A stretch of DNA of 64,000 bases from Aliagarivorans marinus DSM 23064 (GCF_000429485.1 NZ_AUBY01000018.1:62001-126000), one strand, 5' to 3'. Positions 8,839 to 19,523 are shown, counted from the stretch's first letter. Translations and numbers: made by a program. The notes: a model not told the origin generated them from the sequence alone.

Positions 8839-9489
8839 ATGGAATCCTTGAAACGTACCTTTCTAGTGCTCGGCGTGTTGTTGTGCACCTGGGCGCTGCC
8901 ACTGCATGCGGAAGACCCGACACACGACCCTTATAAGCTGATGCAACATGTGGCTACCAATACCTTCTCCCGTCTGGCCGAGGTACAGGGCATTGTGGAA
9001 GATACTGCTCGCCAAGATGAGGTACGCAGTATCGTCCAGCAAGAGCTGATGCCGCATATCGACCACGTCTACGCCTCGTTTGTGGTGTTGGGTAAACATG
9101 TACGCAGCACCAGCAAAGAGCAGCGCGCAGCCTTTGTGGCGGAGTTCGAGCACTACTTGGTGAACACCTATGTGTATGCCTTGGCGCAGTATTCTGGTCA
9201 AGAGGTGAAGATTGAACCCGGCCGCGATTTTAGCGACAAAACCAAGCTGGGGGTTAAAGCCCAGTTTATTGAAAAAGGCCGTGAGCCGATCAACCTCGAG
9301 TTCAAATTCCGCCTGCACAAAAAATCTGGCAACTGGCTGGCCTACGATTTAGTGGCCGAAGGGGTGAGCATGCTCACCGCGAAGCAATCTGAGTTTGATT
9401 CCTTGCTGCGCCGTCAAAGCATCGAAGATGTGATTGAGTTGCTCAAACAGCGCAATGCTGAGGGCAGTCAAGAGCTTGAGGAAAGCTAA
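8839..9489 (+). CDS. mlaC: Periplasmic phospholipid-binding protein MlaC
   Basis: 216 aa soluble shuttle of the Mla pathway (Tol-Tol-Ttg2/MlaC family). It has a signal peptide (about residues 1-24, ending LPLHA-EDP) and then an all alpha/beta NTF2-like fold with a lipid pocket. MlaC carries a phospholipid between the MlaA-porin complex and MlaD. It starts 1 nt after mlaD and its stop directly abuts the mlaB start, so the five mla genes form one translational unit. Confidence 0.94.
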   Translation: MESLKRTFLVLGVLLCTWALPLHAEDPTHDPYKLMQHVATNTFSRLAEVQGIVEDTARQDEVRSIVQQELMPHIDHVYASFVVLGKHVRSTSKEQRAAFVAEFEHYLVNTYVYALAQYSGQEVKIEPGRDFSDKTKLGVKAQFIEKGREPINLEFKFRLHKKSGNWLAYDLVAEGVSMLTAKQSEFDSLLRRQSIEDVIELLKQRNAEGSQELEES

Positions 9490-9765
9490 GTGCTTACTAT
9501 TCAACAAGGAGATGGCCAGACGCTGCAACTAGCTGGCCAGCTCACCAGCAGCGAAATCACCGAATACTGGCCGCAGCTCAAGCAGCACCGCTGCCACAGT
9601 TTGCAGCTCGGGGAACTCGCGCGGATTGACTCTGCGGGAATTGCCGCTATTATCACCGCATTCGAGCCAAAGCCAGACGCGCCCCTAGTCTTGCAAGGTT
9701 GCTCTGAGCAAGCCCGCAGCTTGATCGAGCTTTACCAACTAGACGCGCTGTTTGTCTTTTCATAA
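9490..9765 (+). CDS. mlaB: STAS-domain subunit MlaB
   Basis: 91 aa cytoplasmic STAS-domain protein. The core motif ARIDSAGIAAI resembles the anti-sigma-antagonist loop; in MlaB it contacts MlaF and is needed for ATPase activity. It starts with GTG immediately after the mlaC stop. Sequence identity to characterised MlaB is low, so the name rests on the STAS motif, the length and the operon position. Confidence 0.88.
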   Translation: MLTIQQGDGQTLQLAGQLTSSEITEYWPQLKQHRCHSLQLGELARIDSAGIAAIITAFEPKPDAPLVLQGCSEQARSLIELYQLDALFVFS

Positions 9766-9797
9766 ACGCCTACCACGCATTCTGGAGTGCGATTGTA

Positions 9798-11330
<1,533 letters not shown>

Positions 11331-11337
<7 letters not shown>

Positions 11338-12398
11338 ACCAGCTCAGATACGGTAACGGGTAGCTCAAGTAGCTGCCCGTTTCTATATAGGCGTACCTGA
11401 ATCTCGCTCCCCGGGCGTGTCTCAGCCACGATGTCCATCGCATCGCGTACCGATTCCACCTCGTTGCCATTGATGCTCAGCAAGATGTCATTGGCCATCA
11501 TGCCCGCGATGGCTGCCGGACCGTTAGGGTCGACGCCAGTGACCAGTACACCCTTCACATTGGAGATGTTCAAGCGCGATGCCACCATTGGGGTGATCCG
11601 CTGGCCATCCAATCCTAAGTAGCCTCGTACCACTTTGCCGTCGCTAATCAGGCTGTTCATAATGCGCTTAGCCAGCTTGAAGGGGATTGCGAAGTTGATG
11701 CCGTAGGTATCGTTCTGCTCGGAGATATGGAAAGCCGAGGTGTTGATACCGAGGATCTCGCCGCGGGTGTTGATCAAGGCGCCGCCGGAGTTACCGCGGT
11801 TAATTGCAGCATCGGTTTGCAAGAAATCTTGGCGTCCGGTGGATGACATACCATTCCGACCGGTCGCACTGATGATGCCCTGGGTGATGGTCTGGCCGAT
11901 GTTGTAGGGGTTGCCGATAGCTAGCACCACATCACCCACTTGCGGGTTCAGTTGGTCGTTTTGCGGGATAACCGGTAGGTCGGGGGAGGCGTCAATCTTA
12001 AGCACTGCCAAGTCGGTGATCCTATCGCCGCCTACTAGCTCAGCGTTGAAGATGCGGCCATCTTGCAGTGCAACGATGATTTGATCGGAGTTGGCGATAA
12101 CGTGCAGGTTGGTCAGGATGTAACCCTGAGTCGACATTAATACCCCAGAGCCCAGTCCCTGATTCTCGATCTGCTGCTCTGCGGTCACATAGGATTGCAG
12201 GAAGCTACGGGTGTAGATGTTCACCACCGCTGGAGCCGCCTTGCGTGCTGCCGACGAGTAGCTGGCGAGTGGGACCTCGGTGTAGTCATCGATCAGCTGT
12301 TTGCCGCTTTCTCGAAACTCAGGAAAGGCAAACAAGATCCCGATAGCAATCGCTAAACCAAACAGGGCAGGTTTGAGTAAATACTTGATAACCGACAA
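11331..12398 (-). CDS. degS: Membrane-anchored serine protease DegS (sigma-E activator)
   Basis: 355 aa, the same length as E. coli DegS. An N-terminal membrane anchor (about residues 8-25) is followed by a trypsin-like domain with catalytic H99, D129 and S204 (GNSGG), and a single PDZ domain (about 255-345) that senses misfolded outer-membrane proteins. It makes the first cut in RseA, releasing sigma-E. The start is TTG, 7 nt after GGGAG. A terminator separates it from degQ, so it is probably transcribed on its own as well. Confidence 0.94.
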
Positions 12399-12474
12399 AA
12401 AATAATCTCCCTACTAGCTTTGGTAGGATAGCACGCTGGTACGGTAAGCCAACTGTTGGTGGGTGAAACAAAAG

Positions 12475-12502
12475 AAAAAGGCAGCCAATGCTGCCTTTTT
12501 TC
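12475..12502 (-). terminator. Rho-independent terminator after degQ
   Basis: GGCAGC (12480-12485), loop CAAT and GCTGCC (12490-12495) are flanked by an A-run and a T-run. The structure is symmetrical, but it lies just after degQ on the minus strand and before degS, so it should end the degQ transcript. Confidence 0.85.
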
Positions 12503-12516
12503 ACTTGATGTGCACG

Positions 12517-13878
12517 TTAGCGGATAATCCGATACAGGGTTTCTTCACCACGCAGAATGTTGATGGCGAGGATGCTTGGCTCGGTCTCCAGTAGCTTACG
12601 CAGGTCGGTGATGGAGGTGATCGGTGTCTTGTTGATTGACACAATGATGTCACCTTCTTCAAAGCCATTGCGGAAGGCGGGCGAGTTACGCGCGACGCTG
12701 TCGATCAGTACGCCTTGGGCCTTGGCTTCTTTGGTGGTAGAGCTCAGAGACGCGCCTTCCAGCGCAGGGTGCATCACTTTGGCTTGGATGTTGGTTTCTT
12801 CAGCAGGCTTAAGTACCACATCGAAGCTGCGGCGTTTACCGTCGCGGATAACCCCCAGCTCAACCTTTTTGCCTGCACCGATGGTGCCGATCTTGGCGCG
12901 CAGTTCACCAAAGCTTTTCACATCTTTACCATTCACCGACACGATGATATCGCCAGCTTCCAGACCTGCTTCTGCAGCCGCAGAGTTGGGCATTACGCGG
13001 TCGACAAACGCGCCGTGCTGCGAGTCGGTGCCCAGCGCTTTGGCTAGATCGCTATCCAGCTCACCACCGGCTACGCCGAGCACGCCACGGCGCACTTCAC
13101 CGAATTGGGTGATCTGTTCGGTCAGGTTGCGCAGCATGTTGGCCGGAATCGCAAAGCCGATACCGACGTTACCGCCGGTGGGCGCGATAATCATGGTGTT
13201 CATACCGATAAGCTCGCCGCGCAGGTTAATCAGCGCACCGCCAGAGTTACCGCGGTTGATGGCGGCATCGGTTTGGATGTAGTTCTCCAAGTTTTCCATG
13301 TTCAAGCCACTGCGACCTAGCGCAGAGATAATGCCTGAGGTAACGGTCTGCTCCAGACCAAAGGGGCTACCGATAGCGATGGCGAAGTCGCCCACGCGCA
13401 GCTTGTCTGAATCGGCCAGTGGCAGCTCTGTCAGGTCGTCGGCCTCGATTTGCAGCAAGGCAACGTCGGTCTGGCGGTCATGGCCCAGTACCTTGGCATC
13501 GTAGCTGCGGCCGTCTTTCAGGGTCACTTGAATCTCATCGGCTTCGTGGATTACGTGATAGTTGGTAATCACATGGCCTTTCTTGGCGTCGATGATCACG
13601 CCTGAGCCGAGCCCTTGGAAGGGGCGCTGCTGTGGCCCTTGTGGCACGTCATCGCCGAAGAAGTAACGGAACAGATCAGGCACTTGCTGATCGCTGACAA
13701 TAGTTCCCGCCACGGCAATATTGACTACCGCCGGAGTGGCTTCATCAAGGATTGGCGCAAGGGAGGGGATGGGGGTGTCACCGACGGCAGCAGGGAGTAC
13801 CGCAAAGGATGGGTTTGAAGTAATACTCAAACACATAGCGACTAAAAGCAATCGCAACGATTTCGCTAGGGTTTTCAT
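12517..13878 (-). CDS. degQ: Periplasmic serine protease/chaperone DegQ (HtrA family)
   Basis: 453 aa secreted HtrA protease. A signal peptide ends near NPSFA-VLP (residue 26). The protease domain carries H108, D138 and S212 (GNSGG), and two PDZ domains follow at about 255-345 and 365-450. Length, two PDZ domains and adjacency to degS fit DegQ, although DegP cannot be excluded by sequence alone. The ATG at 13878 has AGAGGAAG about 8 nt upstream; a GTG 24 nt further up has no such site. It degrades or refolds damaged envelope proteins. Confidence 0.92.
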   Translation of the reverse strand: MKTLAKSLRLLLVAMCLSITSNPSFAVLPAAVGDTPIPSLAPILDEATPAVVNIAVAGTIVSDQQVPDLFRYFFGDDVPQGPQQRPFQGLGSGVIIDAKKGHVITNYHVIHEADEIQVTLKDGRSYDAKVLGHDRQTDVALLQIEADDLTELPLADSDKLRVGDFAIAIGSPFGLEQTVTSGIISALGRSGLNMENLENYIQTDAAINRGNSGGALINLRGELIGMNTMIIAPTGGNVGIGFAIPANMLRNLTEQITQFGEVRRGVLGVAGGELDSDLAKALGTDSQHGAFVDRVMPNSAAAEAGLEAGDIIVSVNGKDVKSFGELRAKIGTIGAGKKVELGVIRDGKRRSFDVVLKPAEETNIQAKVMHPALEGASLSSTTKEAKAQGVLIDSVARNSPAFRNGFEEGDIIVSINKTPITSITDLRKLLETEPSILAINILRGEETLYRIIR

Positions 13879-13914
13879 CAAATGTCTTCCTCTACATATC
13901 ACTGATTTAACGAC

Positions 13915-13942
13915 AAAAGCAGGATCTTATGACCCTGCTTTT
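13915..13942 (-). terminator. Rho-independent terminator after zapG
   Basis: AAAAGCAGG at 13915-13923 and CCTGCTTTT at 13934-13942 form a perfect 9-bp stem with a 10-nt loop ending in a T-run on the minus strand. It lies 15 nt after the zapG stop and before the degQ start. Confidence 0.8.
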
Positions 13943-13957
13943 AAGAGCTAGTTCCGA

Positions 13958-14368
13958 TTAACTTGCTTGGCGTTGGCCTTCTTTGAACAGGCCGGAAGGT
14001 TGATTGGCGTAGTCTTTAGGTTGAGCATCACCGCTTTCTTCCTCTTCGGTGTCTTCCAACTCAAGCTTCTGCTGGTACTCAACAAAGAGAGGGTGCTGGG
14101 CTTCGTCGTCACCAATCAGCGACTTGCTTTGATTGGCCATGTGCTCGTAGATACTCTGATACTGCTTAGCCATATCTTCGAGAAGTTGAGCGCTGGTGGC
14201 GAAGTGCTCTTGAACCTGCTGTTTGTAGCTATCCAGCTCTTTACGGTTTTGATCGAGTTCCTGGGAAATGGAGCGCTCAGACACTGAAGACTTGCCAAAC
14301 AAGCGACTAACAAAATATCCAATAGCGACACCAATCAGGAGAAATATCACACTGCTTGTAGGGTCCAT
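13958..14368 (-). CDS. zapG: Division/envelope protein ZapG (YhcB, DUF1043)
   Basis: 136 aa bitopic membrane protein. One N-terminal membrane segment (about residues 7-22, SVIFLLIGVAIGYFVSRLF) is followed by a cytoplasmic coiled coil (about 30-85) and an acidic, disordered tail. YhcB/ZapG is a conserved gammaproteobacterial inner-membrane protein linked to cell division and envelope biogenesis; its exact mechanism is unsettled. I chose the ATG at 14368 because AAGG lies 6 nt upstream; the ATG at 14374 directly abuts that site. Confidence 0.9.
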   Translation of the reverse strand: MDPTSSVIFLLIGVAIGYFVSRLFGKSSVSERSISQELDQNRKELDSYKQQVQEHFATSAQLLEDMAKQYQSIYEHMANQSKSLIGDDEAQHPLFVEYQQKLELEDTEEEESGDAQPKDYANQPSGLFKEGQRQAS

Positions 14369-14470
14369 AGTCATCCTTATGTGCTGGTTGTCACCTCAAT
14401 ATACTTGAGAATCTCAGGACATGGTACTATCAATTTCGAGCATTCAATCGGCCCAAGGAGCGAGCCAGAT

Positions 14471-15592
14471 ATGACCCCAGAACAGCGCTATCAACAGGAC
14501 TTAGAGCAGGGAGTTATCCTGCCGGATCCCGCTCAACTGGCCGCCATCCAAGCGTTGTCGCAGGTTTATCAAGCGCTGATAGCCAGGCCGGAAAGCGCTG
14601 AGCCAGAGGTCAACACTGGCTTTCTTTCCAAGCTAAAAGCACACTTCACGACCCCGACGCCAACTGTAATCAAACCGGTACAAGGCCTGTATATGTGGGG
14701 CGGTGTGGGGCGCGGAAAGACCTACTTGATGGACTGTTTTTTTTGCGCCTTGCCGTTCGAAGACAAGTTGCGGGTACACTTTCATCGCTTTATGCAGCAG
14801 GTGCATGATGATTTAGCCGACTTGAAAGGGCAGGTGAATCCCTTGCTTAAAGTGGCAGACCGCTTCGCTCATCAAGCGCGGGTGATCTGCTTCGATGAAT
14901 TCTTCGTGACCGACATTACCGATGCGATGATCTTAGCGGGCTTGTTCGAGGCTTTATTCGCCCGCGGGGTGAGCTTGGTGGCCACCTCAAATATTCCGCC
15001 AGAGCTGTTGTACCGCAATGGCTTGCAGCGGCCGCGGTTTGAACCCACCATTGCGCTTATCCAACAGTACTGCCAAGTGCTGAATGTGGATGGCGGTGTT
15101 GATTATCGCCAACGCACCCTCGAGCAGGCAGAGATCTACCACTACCCCTTGGATCATCAAGCCGACACTAACCTTGCTCATTACTTTCGCCAGCTCTCCA
15201 GCTCGCCAAGACGCTTCGAGTGCAGCATCGATATCAACCATCGGCAACTGTCGGTGCAGGCCGAAGCCGACAGCGTGCTGCAGATAAGCTTCAGCGAGCT
15301 GTGCGAGGGGCCACGCAGCCAGCTCGATTACATCGAGCTTTCTCGTATCTATCACACGGTGCTGCTATCCGGTGTGAAGGTGATGGACAGCAGTAAAGAG
15401 GATGCGGCGCGCCGTTTTATCGCGCTTATTGATGAGTTCTATGAGCGTAATGTAACGCTGATCATAGCCGCAGAAGTGGCGATGGAGCAGCTCTACCAAG
15501 GTAAGCAGTTGCAGTTCGAGTTCGAACGGTGCTTGTCGCGGCTGCAAGAGATGCAGAGCAAGGAGTACCTATCTCGGGAGCATTTGGCTTAG
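14471..15592 (+). CDS. zapE: Cell division ATPase ZapE (AFG1/YhcM family)
   Basis: 373 aa AFG1-like P-loop ATPase. Walker A is GGVGRGKT (77-84) and Walker B is VICFDEF. In E. coli ZapE joins the Z-ring late in constriction and destabilises FtsZ polymers in an ATP-dependent way. I chose the ATG at 14471 (MTPEQRYQQDL) because AAGGAG lies 10 nt upstream and family members begin here; a frame from 14381 adds 30 unlikely residues. It is divergent from zapG, the conserved yhcB/yhcM arrangement. Confidence 0.94.
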   Translation: MTPEQRYQQDLEQGVILPDPAQLAAIQALSQVYQALIARPESAEPEVNTGFLSKLKAHFTTPTPTVIKPVQGLYMWGGVGRGKTYLMDCFFCALPFEDKLRVHFHRFMQQVHDDLADLKGQVNPLLKVADRFAHQARVICFDEFFVTDITDAMILAGLFEALFARGVSLVATSNIPPELLYRNGLQRPRFEPTIALIQQYCQVLNVDGGVDYRQRTLEQAEIYHYPLDHQADTNLAHYFRQLSSSPRRFECSIDINHRQLSVQAEADSVLQISFSELCEGPRSQLDYIELSRIYHTVLLSGVKVMDSSKEDAARRFIALIDEFYERNVTLIIAAEVAMEQLYQGKQLQFEFERCLSRLQEMQSKEYLSREHLA

Positions 15593-15661
15593 CAAGCCAG
15601 CAAAAGCCAGAAAAGACGGTAAAAACTCATATCAAGGGGTGTTTTTTTTTTGTACTTCCCC

Positions 15662-15667
15662 TATAAT
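15662..15667 (+). promoter_or_regulatory. -10 element of the rplM-rpsI promoter
   Basis: A perfect TATAAT lies 147 nt before rplM, in a 221-nt gap after zapE. The region 17 nt upstream is only weakly like a -35 box. A run of ten T residues sits at 15642-15651. The predicted leader is about 140 nt long and holds a small hairpin (TGTGC 15764-15768 / GCACA 15774-15778). Confidence 0.5.
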
Positions 15668-15813
15668 CTCGCCACCCACGTTACAGGTCGTCGATTTGAC
15701 GATGCTAACAAGCCCAGCTAACTCGGTATTCGAAGGGATACATTGAGTAGCTTTTTATACGTTTGTGCTCAGTGCACAGACACGGTGTAACAGAATATTT
15801 GGGTTCTATACAA

Positions 15814-16242
15814 ATGAAAACTTTTGTAGCCAAGCCAGAAAGCGTAAAACGCGACTGGTACGTTGTTGATGCAGAGGGCAAAACTCTGGGTCGTATCGCA
15901 ACTGAAATTGCAAGCCGCCTGCGTGGTAAGCACAAAGCAGAATACACTCCTCACGTAGACACTGGTGATTACATCATCGTTGTTAACGCTGAGAAAGTAG
16001 CTGTAACTGGTAAGAAAGCCAGCGACAAGATCTACCACTCGCACACTGGCTACCCAGGTGGTCTGAAATCAATCAGCTTCGAAAAGCTGATCGAGAAAGC
16101 CCCTGAGCGTGTTATCCAGTCTGCGGTTAAAGGTATGTTGCCTAAAGGTCCTCTAGGCCGTGCAATGTTCCGTAAACTGAAAGTATACGCCGGTCCTGAG
16201 CACAACCACGCTGCTCAGCAACCACAAGTTTTAGATATTTAA
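15814..16242 (+). CDS. rplM: 50S ribosomal protein L13
   Basis: 142 aa, the same length as E. coli L13, beginning [20 protein letters not shown]. It is an early assembly protein of the large subunit that binds 23S rRNA, and in E. coli it represses translation of its own operon. The ATG at 15814 is the conserved start; a longer frame from 15763 lies in the untranslated leader. rpsI follows after 17 nt in the standard L13-S9 operon. Codon use is strongly biased, as expected for a highly expressed gene. Confidence 0.98.
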   Translation: MKTFVAKPESVKRDWYVVDAEGKTLGRIATEIASRLRGKHKAEYTPHVDTGDYIIVVNAEKVAVTGKKASDKIYHSHTGYPGGLKSISFEKLIEKAPERVIQSAVKGMLPKGPLGRAMFRKLKVYAGPEHNHAAQQPQVLDI

Positions 16243-16259
16243 GTTACGGAATTTGAACA

Positions 16260-16652
16260 ATGGCTGAGAATCAATACTACGGCACTGGCCGTCGCAAAAG
16301 CTCTACCGCTCGTGTATTCCTGAAAGCAGGAAGCGGCAACATTCAAGTTAACAAGCGTTCACTAGACGTATACTTCGGTCGTGAAACTGCTCGTATGGTT
16401 GTTCGTCAACCTCTAGAGCTAGTTGAATTGGCTGAGAAAGTTGACCTGTACATCACCGTTAAAGGTGGTGGTACTACTGGTCAAGCTGGTGCTATCCGTC
16501 ACGGTATCACCCGCGCGCTGATGGAGTACGATGAGAGCCTACGCCCTGAACTGCGTAAAGCTGGCTTCGTTACTCGTGACGCACGTCGCGTTGAACGTAA
16601 GAAAGTTGGTCTGCGTAAAGCACGTCGTCGTCCGCAATTCTCTAAGCGTTAA
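16260..16652 (+). CDS. rpsI: 30S ribosomal protein S9
   Basis: 130 aa, beginning [20 protein letters not shown], with the conserved C-terminal basic tail ending RRPQFSKR. The tail reaches into the P site and contacts the tRNA anticodon loop. It is cotranscribed with rplM and followed by a strong terminator. Length and sequence match the family throughout. Confidence 0.98.
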   Translation: MAENQYYGTGRRKSSTARVFLKAGSGNIQVNKRSLDVYFGRETARMVVRQPLELVELAEKVDLYITVKGGGTTGQAGAIRHGITRALMEYDESLRPELRKAGFVTRDARRVERKKVGLRKARRRPQFSKR

Positions 16653-16678
16653 TTGCAGAGACCAAACTTTATACTGTC

Positions 16679-16707
16679 AAAAAGCTCGGTTTATCCGGGC
16701 TTTTTTT
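16679..16707 (+). terminator. Rho-independent terminator of rplM-rpsI
   Basis: An A-run and GCTCGG pair with CCGGGC and seven T residues around a TTTAT loop, with one wobble pair. It lies 27 nt after the rpsI stop. Confidence 0.85.
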
Positions 16708-16797
16708 ATGCCTGCTGCCCCGCAGAAATGCCCTGAATCCCTTGTTAAATCAGGGGAACTTTATTACCATTCAGCTACCTTATCGTTAACATATTTA

Positions 16798-16819
16798 TAG
16801 CTCTTGAGCTACATGTAGC
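16798..16819. promoter_or_regulatory. Overlapping palindromes upstream of petA
   Basis: TAGCTCTTGAGCTA (16798-16811, 6+2+6) overlaps the perfect 12-nt palindrome GCTACATGTAGC (16808-16819). They lie about 80-100 nt before the petA start in the 190-nt gap after the rpsI terminator, where the petABC promoter must be. The binding factor is unknown. Confidence 0.35.
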
Positions 16820-16897
16820 GATAACCTCAGCTTGTGCAGCAAGCCGCAAGGATAAATTAACAATAATTTGTGCGGATCCTTAACGGAGATTCAGTGG

Positions 16898-17485
16898 ATG
16901 AGTAACGCTCCTGTCGATGCTGGACGTCGCCGCTTTTTAACTTGGACTACGAGTGTCGTAGGAGGAGTTGGCGCCGCGTTCGCAGCAGTCCCTTTTATTA
17001 GTTCTTGGACGCCCAGTGCTAAAGCACGTGCGGCCGGAGCTCCTGTCGAAGTCGATATCAGTAAAGTTGAACCGGGTCAGTTGATCCGGGTTGAATGGCG
17101 CGGAAAGCCGGTGTGGGTGGTCAATCGCCCGCAGGCGGTATTGGATAATCTAGAGCAGATTGGCGACAAGCTCGCTGACCCTGATTCATCGGAACCGCAA
17201 CAACCGCCGTATACCGTGAACACACATCGTTCCATCAAGCCGCAGCTGTTTGTCGGTGTTGGCCTGTGTACTCACTTGGGCTGCTCGCCCACCTACTTGC
17301 CGGGCAGCTTTGCTGAGCAGGTACAAGGTGTTGAGTACGGGTTCTTCTGCCCCTGCCATGGCTCGAAATTCGATATGGCCGGACGGGTGTTCTCCGGTGT
17401 GCCTGCTCAGTTGAACCTGGCAGTGCCTCCTCATCAATACTTGGACGACAGCACCATTTTGGTCGGTGTTGATCAGGAGGCATAA
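16898..17485 (+). CDS. petA: Ubiquinol-cytochrome c reductase Rieske iron-sulfur subunit
   Basis: 195 aa Rieske protein of the bc1 complex. A twin-arginine signal-anchor (GRRRFL at residues 9-14, then a hydrophobic stretch to about 36) exports the folded protein. The 2Fe-2S ligands are C124, H126, C151 and H154 (CTHLGC and CPCHGS), and C129 and C153 form the stabilising disulfide. I chose the ATG at 16898, 9 nt after GGAG; an upstream frame start at 16868 is not family-like. petB follows after 3 nt. Confidence 0.97.
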   Translation: MSNAPVDAGRRRFLTWTTSVVGGVGAAFAAVPFISSWTPSAKARAAGAPVEVDISKVEPGQLIRVEWRGKPVWVVNRPQAVLDNLEQIGDKLADPDSSEPQQPPYTVNTHRSIKPQLFVGVGLCTHLGCSPTYLPGSFAEQVQGVEYGFFCPCHGSKFDMAGRVFSGVPAQLNLAVPPHQYLDDSTILVGVDQEA

Positions 17486-17488
17486 GCG

Positions 17489-18700
17489 ATGAAAGCATTG
17501 ATTTCGTGGATCGATGATCGGATCCCAATGACCAAAACCTGGGAAAAGCACATCAGCAAGTACCCAGCTCCCAAGAACTTTAACTTCTGGTACTTCTTCG
17601 GCTCACTGGCCATGTTAGTGCTGGTCAATCAGCTGCTAACCGGCATCTGGCTGACCATGCATTACAACCCTACCGCAGAAGGTGCATTTGCCTCGGTGGA
17701 ATACATCATGCGTGATGTACCGTGGGGCTGGCTGCTGCGCTACATGCACTCTACCGGCGCCTCGGCCTTCTTTGTGGTGGTATATCTGCACATGTACCGC
17801 GGGCTTATCTACGGCTCCTACCAAAAGCCCCGCGAGTTGCTGTGGCTGTTCGGCATGCTGATCTTCCTGGTGCTGATGGCGGAAGCCTTTATGGGCTACA
17901 TCCTGCCTTGGGGCCAGATGTCTTACTGGGGCGCTCAGGTAATCATCTCGCTGTTCGGTGCGATACCGGTGATTGGCGATGACCTAACCCTGTGGATCCG
18001 TGGCGATTACGTGGTATCAGGTGCAACCCTCAACCGCTTCTTCGCCCTGCATGTGGTGGCCTTACCGCTAGTGCTAGTGATGCTGGTATTCCTGCACATT
18101 ATCGCACTGCACGAAGTCGGCTCGAACAACCCTGACGGTATCGAGATTAAGAAAAACAAAGACGCCAATGGCTGGCCGAAAGATGGCATCCCCTTCCATC
18201 CTTATTACAGTGTTAAGGACATTGTCGGGGTAGTGGGCTTCCTGTTCTTCTTCTGCTTTGTCATCTTCTTTATGCCAGATGGCGGCGGCTACTTCCTGGA
18301 GAAGCCGAACTTCGAAATCGCCAACCCGCTGAAGACCCCTGAGCATATTGCGCCGGTATGGTACTTCACTCCGTTTTACGCCATCTTGCGGGCCATTCCC
18401 GACAAACTCGGTGGCGTGATCATGATGGGGCTGTCGATTTTGGTGCTGTTTATCTTGCCTTGGTTAGACCGCTGTAAGGTAAAGTCTTGGCGTTACCGCA
18501 GTATGTTGCACCGCCTCAACATTGCTCAGTTCATCGTTTGCTTCATTATTTTGGGCGTCTTGGGTGTGTTGCCGCCAACCGAGGGCAGAACCTTGTTGGC
18601 GCAGATCACTACCTTCGGGTATTTCGCCTTCTTTGTTCTGCTTTGGTTCTACAGCAAAAACGAAGCGACCAAGCCCTTGCCTGAGAGATTAACCAAATGA
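17489..18700 (+). CDS. petB: Ubiquinol-cytochrome c reductase cytochrome b subunit
   Basis: 403 aa membrane protein with the eight or nine helices of a full-length bacterial cytochrome b (b6 and subunit IV fused). Heme-ligand histidines lie in helices B and D (for example YMHSTGASAFF, YLHMYRG, FFALHVVALP and LHIIALHEVG). The Qo-site motif PEHIAPVWYF (a PEWY-like variant) is at about residues 275-290. Catalyses quinol oxidation in the Q-cycle. It overlaps petC by 4 nt (ATGA). Confidence 0.97.
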   Translation: MKALISWIDDRIPMTKTWEKHISKYPAPKNFNFWYFFGSLAMLVLVNQLLTGIWLTMHYNPTAEGAFASVEYIMRDVPWGWLLRYMHSTGASAFFVVVYLHMYRGLIYGSYQKPRELLWLFGMLIFLVLMAEAFMGYILPWGQMSYWGAQVIISLFGAIPVIGDDLTLWIRGDYVVSGATLNRFFALHVVALPLVLVMLVFLHIIALHEVGSNNPDGIEIKKNKDANGWPKDGIPFHPYYSVKDIVGVVGFLFFFCFVIFFMPDGGGYFLEKPNFEIANPLKTPEHIAPVWYFTPFYAILRAIPDKLGGVIMMGLSILVLFILPWLDRCKVKSWRYRSMLHRLNIAQFIVCFIILGVLGVLPPTEGRTLLAQITTFGYFAFFVLLWFYSKNEATKPLPERLTK

Positions 18701-19437
18701 TGAAGAAACTACTTTTAGCATTAGTGTTCGTTGTTCCCGGTTTGGCTCTGGCAGCGGGTGGCTCCAATGTTCATTTGGACAAGGCGGAGTATGACCTAAG
18801 CGACAAGGCCTCACTGCAAAATGGTGCCAAGCTGTTTATGAACTACTGCTTTGGCTGTCACAGCACCCAGTACCAACGCTACAACCGGGTAGCTGAAGAC
18901 CTAGATATTCCCATCGAGCTGATGGAGCAGCATCTGGTGTTTACCGGTGTGAAATCCGGTGAGCTGATGAAGAACGCTGCCAGCGAAGAGCAAATCGCCA
19001 AGTGGTTCGGTGCGCCTGCGCCGGACCTCACCAATGTGGCGCGAGTTCGCGGTGCGGACTGGCTATACACCTATCTGCGCACCTTCTACGAAGATCCTAG
19101 TCGCCCGTACGGCGTGAATAACTTGGTCTTCCCAAGTGTCGGTATGCCGCATGTGCTTCAAGAACTGCAGGGCATCCCCCGCGCTGTTTACGAAGAGCCT
19201 CTGATCGACGGAGAGCCGCAACAGGTGTTTGTTGGCATCGAATCTGACGGTAGCGGCGAAATGAGTGAAGATGAATATGACCAAGCGGTGTTAGATCTGG
19301 TAAACTATCTGGTCTATTCGGCCGAACCCGTTAAGCAGGAGCGTAAGCGCCTCGGCTATTGGGTGCTCGGTTTCTTGGTGATCTTCTTTATCTTCAGTTA
19401 CTTGCTTAAGAAAGAGTACTGGCGAGACGTTCACTAA
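18697..19437 (+). CDS. petC: Ubiquinol-cytochrome c reductase cytochrome c1 subunit
   Basis: 246 aa cytochrome c1. Signal peptide (about residues 1-20, LALA-AGG); heme c attachment at C51, C54 and H55 (CFGCH); a candidate sixth ligand Met in VGMPHV; and a C-terminal membrane anchor (about 218-238) with a short basic tail. It passes electrons from the Rieske centre to soluble or membrane cytochrome c. Last gene of petABC, with an inverted repeat 23 nt after its stop. Confidence 0.96.
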   Translation: MMKKLLLALVFVVPGLALAAGGSNVHLDKAEYDLSDKASLQNGAKLFMNYCFGCHSTQYQRYNRVAEDLDIPIELMEQHLVFTGVKSGELMKNAASEEQIAKWFGAPAPDLTNVARVRGADWLYTYLRTFYEDPSRPYGVNNLVFPSVGMPHVLQELQGIPRAVYEEPLIDGEPQQVFVGIESDGSGEMSEDEYDQAVLDLVNYLVYSAEPVKQERKRLGYWVLGFLVIFFIFSYLLKKEYWRDVH

Positions 19438-19460
19438 TATCGCGCTGCACTGGCAGTGTA

Positions 19461-19485
19461 CGGCAACAGTGCTACGCTGTTGCCG
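19461..19485 (+). terminator. Inverted repeat after petC
   Basis: CGGCAACAG (19461-19469) and CTGTTGCCG (19477-19485) form a perfect 9-bp stem with a 7-nt loop followed by a short TTT. It is a weak terminator at best, so sspA may also receive petABC transcripts. Confidence 0.55.
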
Positions 19486-19523
19486 TTTAATCGTTGTAGA
19501 TAAACAGTTTTGTGGAGGGTTCA

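Noticed and set aside
15620-15651. zapE terminator ending in ten T residues
   Set aside because: Only AAAAAC/GTTTTT pairs, giving a weak stem without G-C core; not enough for a terminator call.
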